From Leptodontidium sp. MPI-SDFR-AT-0119 (lineage: Eukaryota; Ascomycota; Leotiomycetes; Helotiales; Leptodontidiaceae): a stretch of DNA of 64,000 nucleotides. The position numbers and the translations under genes are program-made. Below, in pieces: positions 45,533 through 58,000 of the stretch (position 1 is its first letter; each line of letters begins with the position of its first letter). The stretch is from contig JAHLEZ010000027.1 of the NCBI GenBank assembly GCA_020726505.1, positions 62,001-126,000 of the forward strand. Reading direction: 5' to 3'. Below the pieces are notes generated by a model, which saw nothing but the letters and a program-made list of their open reading frames with translations, did no database searches and was not told the origin of the DNA.

Positions 45533-46192
45533 ATGGCTCCCCGGCGTCGTGATTACGACCGAGACGTGCGAGCTTTTCTCAAGACAAATATCAATTCAAG
45601 ACATCCGACTTGGGGCTACACGATCTACCGCACAGTATACACGGCGGAATCAGAAGAAGCGTGGCCCTCCATCGTCACCAAGATCAATGAATACATCCGG
45701 CACGACATCTTCCGCGAGATAGAATCCCACAAGAAGTACTATGAGATCACGCATGGGCCGCTAGATCCCAGCCCAAACGAACAGGTCTGGGAGCTTCACA
45801 AGCCCACCATCGTGAGTGACCCGGCGCTGTACGACGGGGCTACCTTTGAGGATATAAGACGGCATTGGAGGGCTGACGTGGAGGGGCGAGGGTTCGCCGT
45901 CAATGACTCGTTCACGGGGAACAATGTCTGTCTGGTTGTTGACGAGGAGGTATTTGAGATGGTACGGGATGCGCCATCACCTGCCGAGTTGGGTCGGACG
46001 GGCAAGCCCTGGATAAGGGCTGTTGACGGGGCTTGGGAGGCTGACGATGCGGATGAAGGTTATCTTGGAGTATGGAGGGTCAATTTGGATTCGTTGTGGT
46101 TCTTTTGGTGGGATTGTTACGGTCCAGAGGGGATGGCGGAGAAGTGCCCAAGGGGTTCAGATGATCCGCCACCATACCCAGCCTACCAGTAA
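45533..46192 (+). CDS. Hypothetical fungal protein, intact
   Basis: A clean 219-codon, intronless frame starting in the context GTCACGATGG. The protein begins MAPRRRDYDRDVRAFLKTN, has a central region rich in Trp/Tyr/Asp (WGYTIYRTVYT, EEAWPSIVTKINEYI, VNDSFTGNNVCLVVDEE) and ends with LDSLWFFWWDCYG and a PPPYPAYQ tail. I do not recognise a named domain; similar-looking orphan proteins are common in repeat-rich regions of ascomycete genomes. No signal peptide or membrane helix. Its GC content is far above the surrounding transposons and there is no stop, so it shows no sign of RIP, although mutated elements lie about 370 bp upstream and 560 bp downstream. Function unknown. Confidence 0.7.
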   Translation: MAPRRRDYDRDVRAFLKTNINSRHPTWGYTIYRTVYTAESEEAWPSIVTKINEYIRHDIFREIESHKKYYEITHGPLDPSPNEQVWELHKPTIVSDPALYDGATFEDIRRHWRADVEGRGFAVNDSFTGNNVCLVVDEEVFEMVRDAPSPAELGRTGKPWIRAVDGAWEADDADEGYLGVWRVNLDSLWFFWWDCYGPEGMAEKCPRGSDDPPPYPAYQ

Positions 46193-46744
46193 TTTGGGGT
46201 CGAAAATCACTCACTCAGTTCCAAAGCCATATCACTTCCTTTCTTTCGGCCTGCGTGTTTGTTACACCTTCTTTTGCTTCCTCTCTCTGTGTCTTATCCC
46301 TCAAGCGCGATAACTTCACTTGTTCAGGCTGACACCCTTGAAGCGATACACTAAGTAAGTGGCTACATATTTCAGGACATAGTAACGAAGAAACTTACCA
46401 GTCTGCCCACTTCCTGTTGGATGAAACAAAGACGTAAGTAAAACATTTATTTCTATATGCCTCGTGTGTGATATCGCCTCGTATGCCATTACGGAAGCCG
46501 TTCTAGGGGAAGAGGCTTCGTTGTTGAGATAGATTAGTAACATGTCATTCAAGAGTCTTTTTTTTTGTTTAAAAAAACAATACAAGTTTACCTAGTACTT
46601 GTTAGCAAAAATTGATTTTTTGGGTGCCGACTCTATTACGCTAAGTATTAACATAAGTCTCCCCCCCCCCCTTTCCGGCCACTCCCTCATTCCGGCTACT
46701 TAGCTAAACTCATTGTTAATTTTACTCATATACTTTTAATAATT
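46193..46744. other. Spacer between the hypothetical gene and the LINE
   Basis: No gene; includes the 3' flank of the 45533 gene, a poly-T run near 46558 and a 13-base C run near 46661. AT content rises towards the LINE insertion site. Confidence 0.4.
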
Positions 46745-46897
46745 AATAACTATCGCACACACACACTTTTTCGGGACTCTTGACCCCCCTGCCTTTCAAC
46801 CACACCTGTTTCCATCTTATAAACTACCTCCTAACCAACCGATCTCCTTGCCCCTAGGCCTTGCAGTGGTATATTACCGCTGTAATAGCCGGGAGCT

Positions 46898-48490
46898 ATG
46901 GAGCCCCTATTCGACCCCTTCGACTCCTCAGAGCCCCCCACACCTACGCTAACGCCTAGAGACCTAAGAGAGCTTCCTACTAGGCTATCAAGAGTAGTAG
47001 AATCGACCGAGACTACTTCTAGAGCCCCTAGAGACCTAGGGGGCTCTATTTCCAACTCCCGGGGGCAAAATACCCCTATTCGGCTCTTATCGACTAGTGC
47101 GGCTCAACTGCCCCCTGTAAAGCGCGGACTATTAAACAACCCCACTAATAACTAACATATTAACAAGACGCCAAGAATTAATACAGACTTTAATAGAAAA
47201 TATCACCAAAACCAAACTTACTTCTAAAGTAGTCAAACCGGTAATACTAGCCAAAAGCTAGTTCTTAAAGCCAGAGACCTACTAGTAAGAGCATACTCAG
47301 CTACTAAGTCACGGGACGAGCAAGGGAAACTACTTGATTTACTTAAAATATTCAGGGAATACACAAAACACAATAAAATCAAGAATACGACTTCTATTTT
47401 AGCCTCTTAAGTAGCTAACTTAGAGAGAGCAACAAAAAAAATCGAAACACAAACTACTAAGTCAACTACTTAGGCCAAAATAGCCGAAAAAGCTCACTTA
47501 CAACAACTAATAACAACAACTCAAGTCAATAGCATAACAACTAGTAGTACTAGTAATAGCGGTGCTAAGGGGAATAGGGCTAGGGCTCCGGGTAGCCCTA
47601 AGAACCCTACTAATAAGGGCAAAGGTAAGTTTACTCTTACTAAGAGATGCACCCTCTTATAGGCACGGAATGTCCAAGCAAACACCTTCTCTTCTATTAC
47701 TACGCGCAATTTGCTTAATTCTACTTTTAATAAGAAGGGAATACAAGGACTAGTTGTTTCTTCTGTTTCCCTTTCTTTAAGGAGTAATTTAGTAGTTACT
47801 ACTACCCCTGATTTTAATATTGAGTTCTTGATTTTAAACGAGTTAATTATTAAGGGGGTACTTCCCGATTTGATTTTAATTCAGAGAGGAGAGCTATAGT
47901 ACAAGGTTATTATTTATAGTATCCCTATTAGGGAGTTTAATACAAAAGAGGGATTAAACTCTAAGCTAGTCGCTGAAGAGATTTAAACCTTTAATAAAGG
48001 TTTTACTCCCGTAAGAAAATCCTTTTGGACTACTCCTAAAGAAAAACGCGACTCAGGCCTAGTACAAACAGGTACTATTATAGTAACTTTCCTAAGCCAA
48101 GAGCAAGCAAAAAGAGCTATATCAAATAGGCTTTATATTGCGGGTATTTTAACTAAAGTAGTAAAATATATAACTACTCCTAGTACTTCTTAATGTACTA
48201 GATGCGCTGGTTTTAGGCACTCTGAAAGCCTTTGTAAAAGGAATAAGAAGTGTATTTTATGCGCAGAAAACCATATAAGTAAATAATATAATTGTAATAC
48301 TTGTAAATTAAATACTAGGTGCTTACACTTAAGTATAAGATGCGCAAATTATAATAGTATTACTCATACGGCTGATTCTAAGCTATATAAGGTATACTTA
48401 GCAATAAAAAATAAAGCAAATAATATTAGTAGTACTAATAGGCCTATTATAGTAGACGAACCAATCACAGTTAATGATAATTGGTCTTAA
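46898..48490 (+). pseudogene. LINE ORF1 (gag-like), stops only
   Basis: One frame of 531 codons including the final TAA runs from ATG 46898 to 48490; it is broken only by point stops (TAA/TAG where Gln or Trp is likely). It starts MEPLFDPFDSSEPPTPTLTP, has a Ser/Thr-rich middle, and ends with Tad-type zinc knuckles: CTRCAGFRHSESLC, CILCAENH, CNTCKLNTRCLH and CANYNSITHTADS. Such proteins bind element RNA. The last 17 bases overlap the proposed ORF2 start. Confidence 0.8.
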
Positions 48491-51400
48491 AATACTACAA
48501 ATCAATGTGAATAAGAGTCTCTCTATGTAATAGCACGGATTTCCGTAAGCGAGCAGTACCGGGATCAGGTGATAATACTCTCTATTAACGCGAATATCGA
48601 AGTGAAGAGCCCTTTCCCCGAGGGAAGGTAGCTCTCCTTATATCTTCGACATCGTCTAGGCTATTCCTAATTAGACTTAATTACATGACGTATACGTTGC
48701 GTACGTATTACGTAGTAGCGTTGTAACGTTACATACGTATTACGTATTAGCGCTACACAGCCTCACTTAGTCAAATACTAAGTGGGTATATGGCGTAAAG
48801 CGCTCAGCTCGAGCCCTGCCGAGCTCCCGAGCGTTACCGAGCTCTACCGAGCTCTACCGAGGCTATTACGTCTCTCGTACGTCTTAGACTAATCCTATTT
48901 AGGCATAGTAAATGGAGTGGGAACCACTACCTTTACACTCTACTACAGAGCACGTTCTTCAGTCGGCTATAAAGCTAAATATATCAATATTAGCAATTCA
49001 GGAGCCTTGGACTATTAGTAATAATATTGACGGCTTTCGTAGCGTCTTACACCCTAGTTTTAAACAAGTGCTCCCGAATTACGGTTCTCTTAGGCCTAGA
49101 GCTTTATTTTATGTACTAGACTCAATTAGTACTACTCTAGCGCCTAGCTCACCACAAGACCCTGATTATATTATTTTAAACTTAGTTGAGTATAAAACTC
49201 AATTAATTAATGTTTATAATGCGACTCACCCTGAGTCAGAATCCCTTAGTAGTATTAAAACCCTACAAAGAATAAGTTTATTACTAGACTTATTCTTAAA
49301 TAAAACGATATTACTAGGGGATTTTAATATACATCACCCGTAGTAAGACCCTATTACACTGTAAAGCGGTAATGTAGGGGTATTATTAGACTTAATTGAA
49401 AAACACTCTTTGAGCTTATTAAATACTCCCGGGGAAGGAACGTTTTATAGACCACATATGGAGGCCCCTTCTGTATTAGACCTTACATTTGCTACTCAAG
49501 GAATAATAAACTAAGTCGAAGATTGGCAAATATTGCCTGATCTAGGTTTAGATCACTTTGGGGTACTATTTACTATTACATTTACTTGTAGTAGTATTAG
49601 TATTAGCCCCCTAAAGGTCCCCCGATTTAATACAAAGAAAACAGATTAGGTAAAGTTTAATAAAAGTCTTAATAATTATTTTCAGGACTTTAATTATAAC
49701 CCTAATTCTAAGTATATAAATCAAGAGCTTAATGACCTAAGGGAGCTATTTACTAGGAATATAATTCAAGCGGCTAAAGATTCTATTCCTAGATCTTATA
49801 AGTCAATTGCTAGTAAACCTTGGTGAAATGAAGATCTTAAAATACTACGGAAATTAATGCAAAGATATTACCGTCTAAATAAGGCCTCAGGGTATACCTT
49901 CTACTTTTAAGAACTAAAAAATACTAAAAACCTTTATTTTAATACTATTAAGGTTGAAAAAAGAAAGCATTAAAATAAGTTCTTAGAAAAAGAGGATTCC
50001 CAGTCGATTTTTAAAGCTATGTCATATACCAAAAATAATACTAGCTCTCTTATACTAAGTCTTTATAATTTAGAGACTAAGGAATTAGAGTCGACTTTCC
50101 AACAAAAGTGTAATATTTTTAGAAGTACTTTATTTCTAGAACTTCCTATTTCAGCGCCTATTGATTTAACGTCATATATAAGTAGTAATACTTAGAAATA
50201 GCCTCTTTTATCTAAAGCAGAGCTAAAGGATTCATATACTTCAAAAATTAAGGGCAAAACCCCTAGACTTGACTTAATTACTCAAGAGATTATAATTAAA
50301 GCTTATTTAGCTATCCCAGAAGTCTTTTTTATAACTTATTCAATACTTATAAATCAAGGGTACTACCCTAAGTGTTGGAAAGAGGCTACGGGGTTTATTC
50401 TTAAGAAACTAAAAAAACCTGATTATTTTAAACCTAAGGTATATAGAGTTATATTACTACTTAATTGTCTAAGTAAGGTTTTTAAAAGAATTTTAATTAA
50501 GCGCCTAAGTTACTTAGCTGAAACAATTACTTTATTACACGATAGTCAAATCGGTAGTAGACTTAAAAAATTAACTATTGACGTAGCTTTACTTTTACAA
50601 ATAGAAGTAGAGATTAATAAGGCAAATAAACTTAAAACTACTACTTTATTCCTTGACGTCAAGGGAGCTTTTAATCACGTTTCCAAGAATCGTCTTATTT
50701 AGGTTTTAACTTAATTGAAATTACCGATAAGTCTAATTTTGTAGATTTCGTCATTTTTAGAAAACCGTACTTTACAACTTACCTTTGATAATAAATTAAA
50801 GGAATTCTAAATTGTAAATACAGGTATCCCTCAAGGGAGCCCTATTTCACTTATTTTATTCCTTATATATATTCGAGACTTATTTAAGTCTAAGAATATT
50901 AAGCTAATATTATATATAAATGATTTAACATTAATAGCCTCTTCTAAAAGCTTTTAAAAAAATATAAGTATTTTAGAAAGAGAAGCTAGCTTATTAGTCA
51001 AATTAAGGGAAGAATATTCTATTAGCTTTGATATTAAAAAAACAGAGCTTATTCACTTCTTTAGAAGTAAGAATACCCTTAATATTATATTTCCAAATAA
51101 TATTATACTAACTCCTAGTAAGCTAGTTAAATAGCTAGGAATATATTTTGATTTAAACCTTAAATTTAAGAATTATAGGTCAATTAGAGTTTCCCTTACA
51201 AAGCAAATGTTTTATCGTATAAATCGACTCTCAAATATTACTATTAGGCTCTCCCCGTTTACAATTCGTCAATTATATATGGCTTGTGTTACTAGCGTAG
51301 CCGACTATAGTTCTATATTATGGTGGAAAATCAATTGCCCTAATAAGGCTATGATTAGACTATTTCAAGCTTTATAAAACCTAGCTACTAAGAAAATATT

Positions 51401-52697
51401 AGGGGTCTTTAAAACAGCACCTATAATTCCATTAGAACTTGAAGCAGCTTTACCTCCACCTAATATTAGACTAAATCATATAAGTCGGCGCTATATTCTC
51501 CGCGCCTTAAAACTTAGTAAAAAACACCCTATTAGGCTCGAAGTTGAAAAGGTTATTACAAGAGCTAATAAGGAGTATAACTTACTAAGTATTTTACTTG
51601 AGTCAATTACTACTATTTCAAGCCTAGTTTATTTAATATATTATATAATTGACTTTAATACTTTAGAAGTAATAAGGCACTTTTATTTCCCTCTATAGGA
51701 AAGAGAAGTACCTTATATTTTTAGAATATCTAAGTTATTTAAAGAAGACGAAACTAAGGCTCACTTACAATACTTACAAAGTATTTGTAATAGTCGGAAT
51801 ACCTCTATTTATACAGACGGCTCTTAGACTCCTAAAGGGTGCGGAGTAGGCTATAGCGTAGCTGTTTATACACATACACAAGGATATCCCCTTATACCTA
51901 CATTTATAAAAATAAGTAATTTAGGGGAGGCCGAATTAGTATATAACGGCGAGTTAAAAGCTATTATATAAGCCATAGAATACACTAGTAGTACAGCGAA
52001 AGAAGGGGATAATTTTATAGTCTTTTCAGATAATCAAGCCGCTCTCTTAAGACTAAAAACTCCCTTAAATAACCCAGGGCAAAGCCAACAAATTAGAGCT
52101 ATATTAGCGTCTAAGGCTATTAATAGTCTAAATGCTAGTATAACTTTAGTTTAGGTCTTAGGTCACTCTGATATAATTAGAAATGAAAAAGCAGACAAAT
52201 TAACTAAAATAATTACTATGTCGTCTATTAATTCTAATAATACTTCTTTTGTGTATTTAGGAGTTAAACTAAGTAGTCAAAAGAAGAATAAAATTGGAGC
52301 TAATATAACTCAAAATATTAATTCTCAAACCCTAAAAACGTACTCTAAAAAGTATACATGCAAAATAACTAAAAAGCTACTTTTACCTACTAGTATTCTA
52401 AGAGAAACAAGCAGCTCTTTTTACCAATTAAAACTAGGGCATAGATACTTAAAAGCCTACTTATATAAGCTAAGGCTAGCGTCTAATAACAAGTGTAAAT
52501 ATAGTAATATTAAAACTGCAGAACACTTATTACTTAGTTGTAAATACTATAAATTAGAGCGTAAAAAACTCTATTCTAGTATTAAAAGCAACTTAGAAAT
52601 TAGGACTATTACTATTCCCGTTTTATTACATACGCAAATTGGAATTAAAGAAATACTAGTATTCTTAAAAGAGACTAATATATATACAAGGAAATAG
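48474..52697 (+). pseudogene. LINE ORF2: endonuclease, reverse transcriptase, RNase H
   Basis: Removing the solo LTR and one copy of its 5-bp duplication leaves 3807 nt, exactly 1269 codons from ATG 48474 to TAG 52697, in a single frame. Blocks seen: LKILQINVN start; AP-endonuclease ILAIQEPW and ILLGDFNIHHP; reverse-transcriptase FLDVKGAFNHVS, GIPQGSPISLILFL and YINDL at the active site (Asp to Asn, a G-to-A change in Y-x-D-D); RNase H YTDGS, AIEYT, SDNQAALL; C-terminal EHLLLSCKYY zinc-finger region (52218-52697). The stops and the active-site change make it inactive. The two-domain nuclease/RT plan with RNase H is that of Tad1-like LINEs. Confidence 0.85.
48521..48942 (+). mobile_element. 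Solo LTR inserted in LINE ORF2, with 5-bp duplication
   Basis: The LTR is 48526-48937 (412 bp), begins TGTAATAG and ends TTTACA (TGTAA/TTACA inverted ends), and is flanked by CTCTA on both sides (48521-48525, 48938-48942). Its removal joins KSLS to TTEHVLQSAIKL and restores the LINE frame. It contains CCGAGCTCTA repeats and TACGTA-rich palindromes near 48700-48760. No internal retrotransposon DNA remains, as after LTR-LTR recombination. Confidence 0.85.
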
Positions 52698-53020
52698 CAC
52701 TAAGAGAGGCTAGGGATTAAAGAAGAAGAAGAAGATTAGGCTATTAGGCCTTAATTTGTACTTTCATTTAGTTATTTCCTTTGTTTTTTGATTTTAATTT
52801 TCTTATAAGTTATAAGGAGAATGTTCCCAAATGTACAGTCACAGTCTAATTCGAACTGAATTTTGTATATAATAATTAGTCACGCTAGTAGACTAGCCGT
52901 GCTACATAGTTTCTAACTAATACAGCACGTTAAAAGGAAAAAAAAAAAAAAAAAAAAAATAACTATCGCAACTTTTAATAGATTATTTTGATTTTTGGTA
53001 TATGAATTGAGATTAATATA

Positions 53021-53365
53021 TGTAACGTTCCTGGGTTCTGACTAGTACGCGGCGTACAGGTCCGTCAGTTAGTATTAGCTAAAAGTAAAGTCACAAGAGG
53101 GTTAGTTCTTAATTAGAATTGAGACGTTACAAGTAATAGTTAGGCTGCTATATGAATTTAAGCACGAAGCTCTACTAACTAAGAAACTACTCTATTTATA
53201 TAGAGCTTCGATCGAGTACGGGATCCCTCACGTGACTTCCCGGCCTGCCTAGATGGCCTCTAAGCTAGCCCTTAAAGTGGCCCTTGTGACCTGTCCTAGC
53301 TTCTTTATATAGTAAGGCCGCTAAGCCTTAGGGCTAAGACACACGTGACTCCTTAAATTATAACA
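53021..53365 (+). mobile_element. Probable LTR (solo or 5' LTR)
   Basis: The sequence begins TGTAACGTTCC and ends TTATAACA, is much richer in GC than its surroundings, and contains promoter-like TATATAGAGC (53197) and TATATAG motifs. The size, about 345 bp, fits an LTR. I found no matching second copy in the window and no clear target duplication, so it may be a solo LTR or the 5' LTR of an element that extends past the window. Confidence 0.4.
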
Positions 53366-55000
53366 CTATCCCCCTTCTATCCCTAGCGTATCCTTACGCT
53401 TAAGTATACTAAAGGAAATATTAACGACTACTAACTGTTATTTTCTTTATTTATTATATCTTCTTTAACGTCGTAATAGCCCTTTACTAAGGTCGCGTAG
53501 AAAAAGAAGAAACAACGCCTTGCCTTAGCTGTACGTATTAAGGGACTGGCTAAACTGACTAAGACTTATTCGTTCTACTATAGTCTCTCCCGTACTTATT
53601 TCTCAGATTTGTCGTAGTCGAAAAGATACTCGGAGTATATTCGGGCAAAGCACGATTGTGATACTTCGGGGTACCGTGAGCTCTTCGTAAATAAACTTAT
53701 TTGTCGTTTTATCCGTGGTAGGATAGTCCCTTGTCACTGTGCCCTTACTCTTGCCCCCGAGCCGATAAAGGGATTCCCCGTCGATTAGTTCCTTGCCTTT
53801 AAGCTCGATACCTTTTTCTCCTCTCTAGTTCTCGAAGCGGATCCTGAGAGCGCTAAGCTAGCAGGGGCGGAGCGTCCTAATGACCTCGCCGTCCCCTTGT
53901 CTAACCCGTTAGTCAACATTTCTTTCGACCCGGCGGACCCCTTTTAAGTAAATCTAAGTTTTATTAATAAAAGCTAGTAAGTAACTTTAGGTAGTAAAGG
54001 CTTAACTTAGTTTCTTATATATTTTCGTTAATGAGTAGTTCTTTTATTTTACTAAATATTTAATAATACCTCGTTTATATTAATAATTTAATAGTTTTTT
54101 TAAACCTTATATTCCTTAAGTAAATCTATTAGTTTAGCTATTGTCTTTAAAGCTAATAAGGCTCTTAATAGTACTTTTTCTAATAAAGATATATAAAATA
54201 CTAGGAATATCTTCTTTATCGTGATTAGTAATTAGAGTTTGTAATTTAATAGTCCCTTAACTCGTTTAATTTTAAACAGTCTTAGTTTCTTATAATTTAA
54301 CTTGTCGCTTAGCCGCTTAGTGTTAATGTTTTTTCGTAAAAAATAAACCCTATTTCCCTTTTATAGTATTAGCTCTTAATTACGTATTTTATTATAATAA
54401 TACGTATTCTTTTTTACTACGAACTAGAGTTCTTTAGTTAGTTCCTTATAAAAGTCTTAAATATTCTAGACTTAAATGTGAGTTACATTATTATCTTTAT
54501 GTCGTACAGGCACGGGCTGATGCTCGGTTAGCTGTGCGCTACGCTGGATATAGTTTCTGCCACGTTATACTGCTTTTAGGAGAATAACGTGTTCCCTTGA
54601 TTTTCTTATATATTTTAGACAATAATTAATTACTTTATTTTAACCTACGTTAGTCACAAGACTCTACTTCACTTTTATACTATAGTTATAAGCCCCGTAA
54701 CGAAGCTATTAAGTTAGTATTTTTCCTTTTATACTTTGTAGACTTAAGTAGAGTTATTAACGTAAGATTAGTGGGTGATAAATAAAGTTAGCGTTTTCTA
54801 TTTATTAATAAGTGTAATTTACACCGCTATTTTCCCTTTAACTTTTCTAGAAAAGGGTAAATCGAGTACTTGTACTCGATATTCTCTTCTCCTCTTTAAT
54901 AAATCTATTAAACCCTTAAGAGAGTAACCCTCTTTTCGCTATAGTAGACTTAACTTTAGTCTCCTCTTTTAATAATCGAACGCTACTTAACTATAATAAG
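53366..55000 (+). other. RIP-like mutated retroelement interior, unclassified
   Basis: From 53480 to 53945 GC is higher and a plus frame can be followed with few stops: SEYIRAKHDCDTSG, KLICRFIRGRIVPCHC, EADPESAKLAGAERPNDLAVPL. The Cys-containing segment resembles a zinc-knuckle-like motif common in repeated fungal ORFs, but I cannot name the family. After 53950 the DNA is AT-rich with stops in all frames. It may be the 5' interior of the copia element or a separate element. Confidence 0.3.
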
Positions 55001-55059
55001 CAAACCTAGACTTTATAATACTAAGCCTTTAAATCCTTTTATATCTTTTATAAGGTATA

Positions 55060-58000
55060 GACTTTAGTTAATTTAGAGTTACCGGTTACTCTAAATATCC
55101 TCGAAAACGAGCCATAAGCATAAATAATTAACGAAGTAAAGGCATAATAAGATAAGGAGGCTCTCGATTTCAACTTTAAGGAGTAAGTAAAATAAGATAA
55201 AGACTAACGAACACCTGAGCTTAAGAGACTTAAACTAAGTGTAATACTTCTTACACTATTTAGTGTTACTATAGTTACTTTAATATATATTACTTTAATG
55301 AGGGAGTATATTATTAAACACATATAATAATTAAAAAAGGCTCGAGCTTATAAAGTAGTATATAAGTGGATTTAAGAGACGGTTGATCCTTCGATCTATT
55401 AAAGTACTATTTAAGAATATGAGATTAAGGAGGAATAGAGAGCGAAAGAGTAACTTAATAAGATAACAGACGAACTAAACGACTCACGATCTTAGACTTT
55501 ATAAATACTCTTTAAGGTATTAAAGAGAGACTACGCCCCTTTAAAAACAAGTAACCTTACTAAAGCTTAAGCTAAATATAAAGAGAAGCTCGAAATCGTC
55601 AAAACAAGACAGGTTAATCCTAAGGTATAAATTTAAGAGTAACGATTAACTTACTAAGATGTTTTATTATATGACATCTTAGACGTTAAAGGCCCCTTAG
55701 TGATTATTAACTTCATTAAGGTAGTATAAGAGAAGCTCGCACTTAAATAGGCCCACGAACGACTATCTAAAGTCCTTAGAGACAATACTCTTAAGGTTAT
55801 TCACAAGTACACGTTACTTTAATACGTTAATTAATTATTGGCGCTTAACGAAGAGTCTCTTATAATTATTAAAAGAAATAAGACAGTTAAATTATACACT
55901 ATACTTAGAGGGAGATTAAATACTTTAGGAGTACTACTAACACTAAGGACTCCTTCACTAAATACCTCGATTAATACTTGCCCTTATAAGGTAAGCTCTT
56001 ACTAACATAAAGTGATCGATTACTATAGATTTTAATATTACTACGACGGCTTAACTAAAAAGAAACTACGTAACTTACTATTTATAAAGGAAATTAAGGA
56101 AACTCGAATTAAGCTTAAAAAGGAGTTTCTTGACCTTAAGCGAGTAATCGGCAAGAAAGGGTAGAAATAAGTAATAATAAAGGAAATTACTAAGGGAATA
56201 ACCTCTAAAAACTCCTCGTTTTCTTTAATAACTTTAGTAAAAGCCTTAGAGTTACTAAGGTATCCCGGCAATATTAATACATATATAATTAGTCTAGAGT
56301 TACTCGATGAGGCTCTCGCTACCTTAGGAATCTACGCCACTATTAATATAAATCGATACCCGCTTTTAGAGAGTACCCTACTTAATAACGGTACTACTAC
56401 TTATTTAGTTAATTCAGTTACTTTATTAGAGCCTAGAACCTTTATTAAATCAACTAACGACGACAGTATTAAAGTTAGAACGTCGAGCCTTATAATTAAA
56501 GGTCGAGGTACTCGTGTTTTTAAGGGTGCTCTTTATAGCCCTAATAGACTAAATACTAAGGACTTAAGGCTCTTTAACGTTATTATTATTAAAGGATTTA
56601 ATATTAATATTATTTCGGAGGCTCGTTTATTATAAGCAGGAGTTTAATATAATAGGTTAGATTATATATTACGCGTGGGATTAACTAAGAAGAGTATTAT
56701 ATTAAAGTAATTAAAGCGACAGTTTAATTTAGCTTTCTTTAAATATAAGCCTTTTAACTACTCTTTAGCCTTCTTAATTACTTATAACTCTCTAATTCGC
56801 TTAACTCACACTGTTTTAATATTCCTCACACTTAAAAGGAGTATCCGGCAAGGCTTTTAATTAAGTCGACGATATTTAAGACCGCGGTTAGACGACGTTA
56901 GGCTATAGTACTTACAAGCAAGGCACTTAAGGAAAGAAGCGTTAGAGAATTTAGTCAAAAATATGCGTAACGTTAAGATCTTAGGCACTACTTAAATTAA
57001 GTATAAAGAGTACTCTCTAATTATTACGTAATAAGTCGTTAGTTAAAGACCTTTAGAGAGAATAATTACCCGGCCTTTTTATCGCATTTCTTAGGACTTA
57101 TTCGACTTCTTTATTAAATTTAATAAAAATAACTAGCTCTTATTAGTTAAAGACTAATATAACGGGAAATTCTATAGATAGCTCTTAAAAAATAAAGGGT
57201 TAATTACTATCTTAGGAGTTCTTAAATTATTTAAGGCGTAAACGAGACGTTAATTCGGACTCTCGATTTATAAAATACGCTAAGATAATAATACTTTAGT
57301 TATAGGAATTAATAAATTAATCGAGTACGAAAAGTAGTATATAAAGAATAGTATTAATATTAAGGGTACCCCTTTATATATACACTAACTTAATAAGGGA
57401 GCTAAGCGCGTAGGCAAGGAAATCATCGAGAAGTCTATTAAGATGCGCCTTTTAATAAACTTACTAGAGGAACTTTAAATAGAAGTAATTATGGCGGCAA
57501 TTACTCTTTATAATATAAGTCTAATTACTCGAAAAGGCTTTAAGAGTCTAATTAAGATCTTTTATACTTAGTTTAGGCAATATTTTCAGTACTACGACCT
57601 TAAGCTTATTTAGAAGCTCACTACTAATATACGACTTAACTAGAGTAATATATAGGCGTACGGCTATAGAGCCTACCCTATAATTAAGGACTAAGAGACT
57701 CTTTAATAAAAGAGAGTATTTAAAGTCAACTTAAGAGCGTACTTTAGATACTTAGTAAAATATGTCTCGTTTAATATATATAAGGTCTAAGTACCTTAAT
57801 TATAGCAAGTGACTTAAAACGTTATTTTTAACAAATCCCTCTTTTATTTAGGCTCTCTAAACGTGGAGAGAGCGGTCGGCTAGCCGCGCTTAATATTAAA
57901 AGATCTTACTAAAATACTAAAAGAAGAGGAGGGACCCTAGGACGCTAAAACTAATATAATTAATTGACTAAGTGTACTTGATATACTAGAATTAATAACA

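Larger units (their letters stand above)
46745..52972 (+). mobile_element. Full-length Tad-type LINE, RIP-like mutated, with 13-bp target duplication
   Basis: The LINE occupies 46758 to about 52959 between copies of AATAACTATCGCA (46745-46757 and 52958-52970; the right copy overlaps the poly-A end). It ends in 22 A residues (52938-52959). It holds ORF1 (46898-48490) and ORF2 (48474-52697) and is interrupted by a solo LTR at 48526-48937. Domain order (gag-like zinc knuckles, AP endonuclease, reverse transcriptase, RNase H, C-terminal zinc finger) fits the Tad1 group of fungal non-LTR elements. Coding frames contain many stops but no net frameshift. Confidence 0.9.

Noticed and set aside
48912..49343. 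ORF2 start at ATG 48912
   Set aside because: The first codons lie in the solo LTR. Frame reconstruction places the LINE ORF2 start at 48474.
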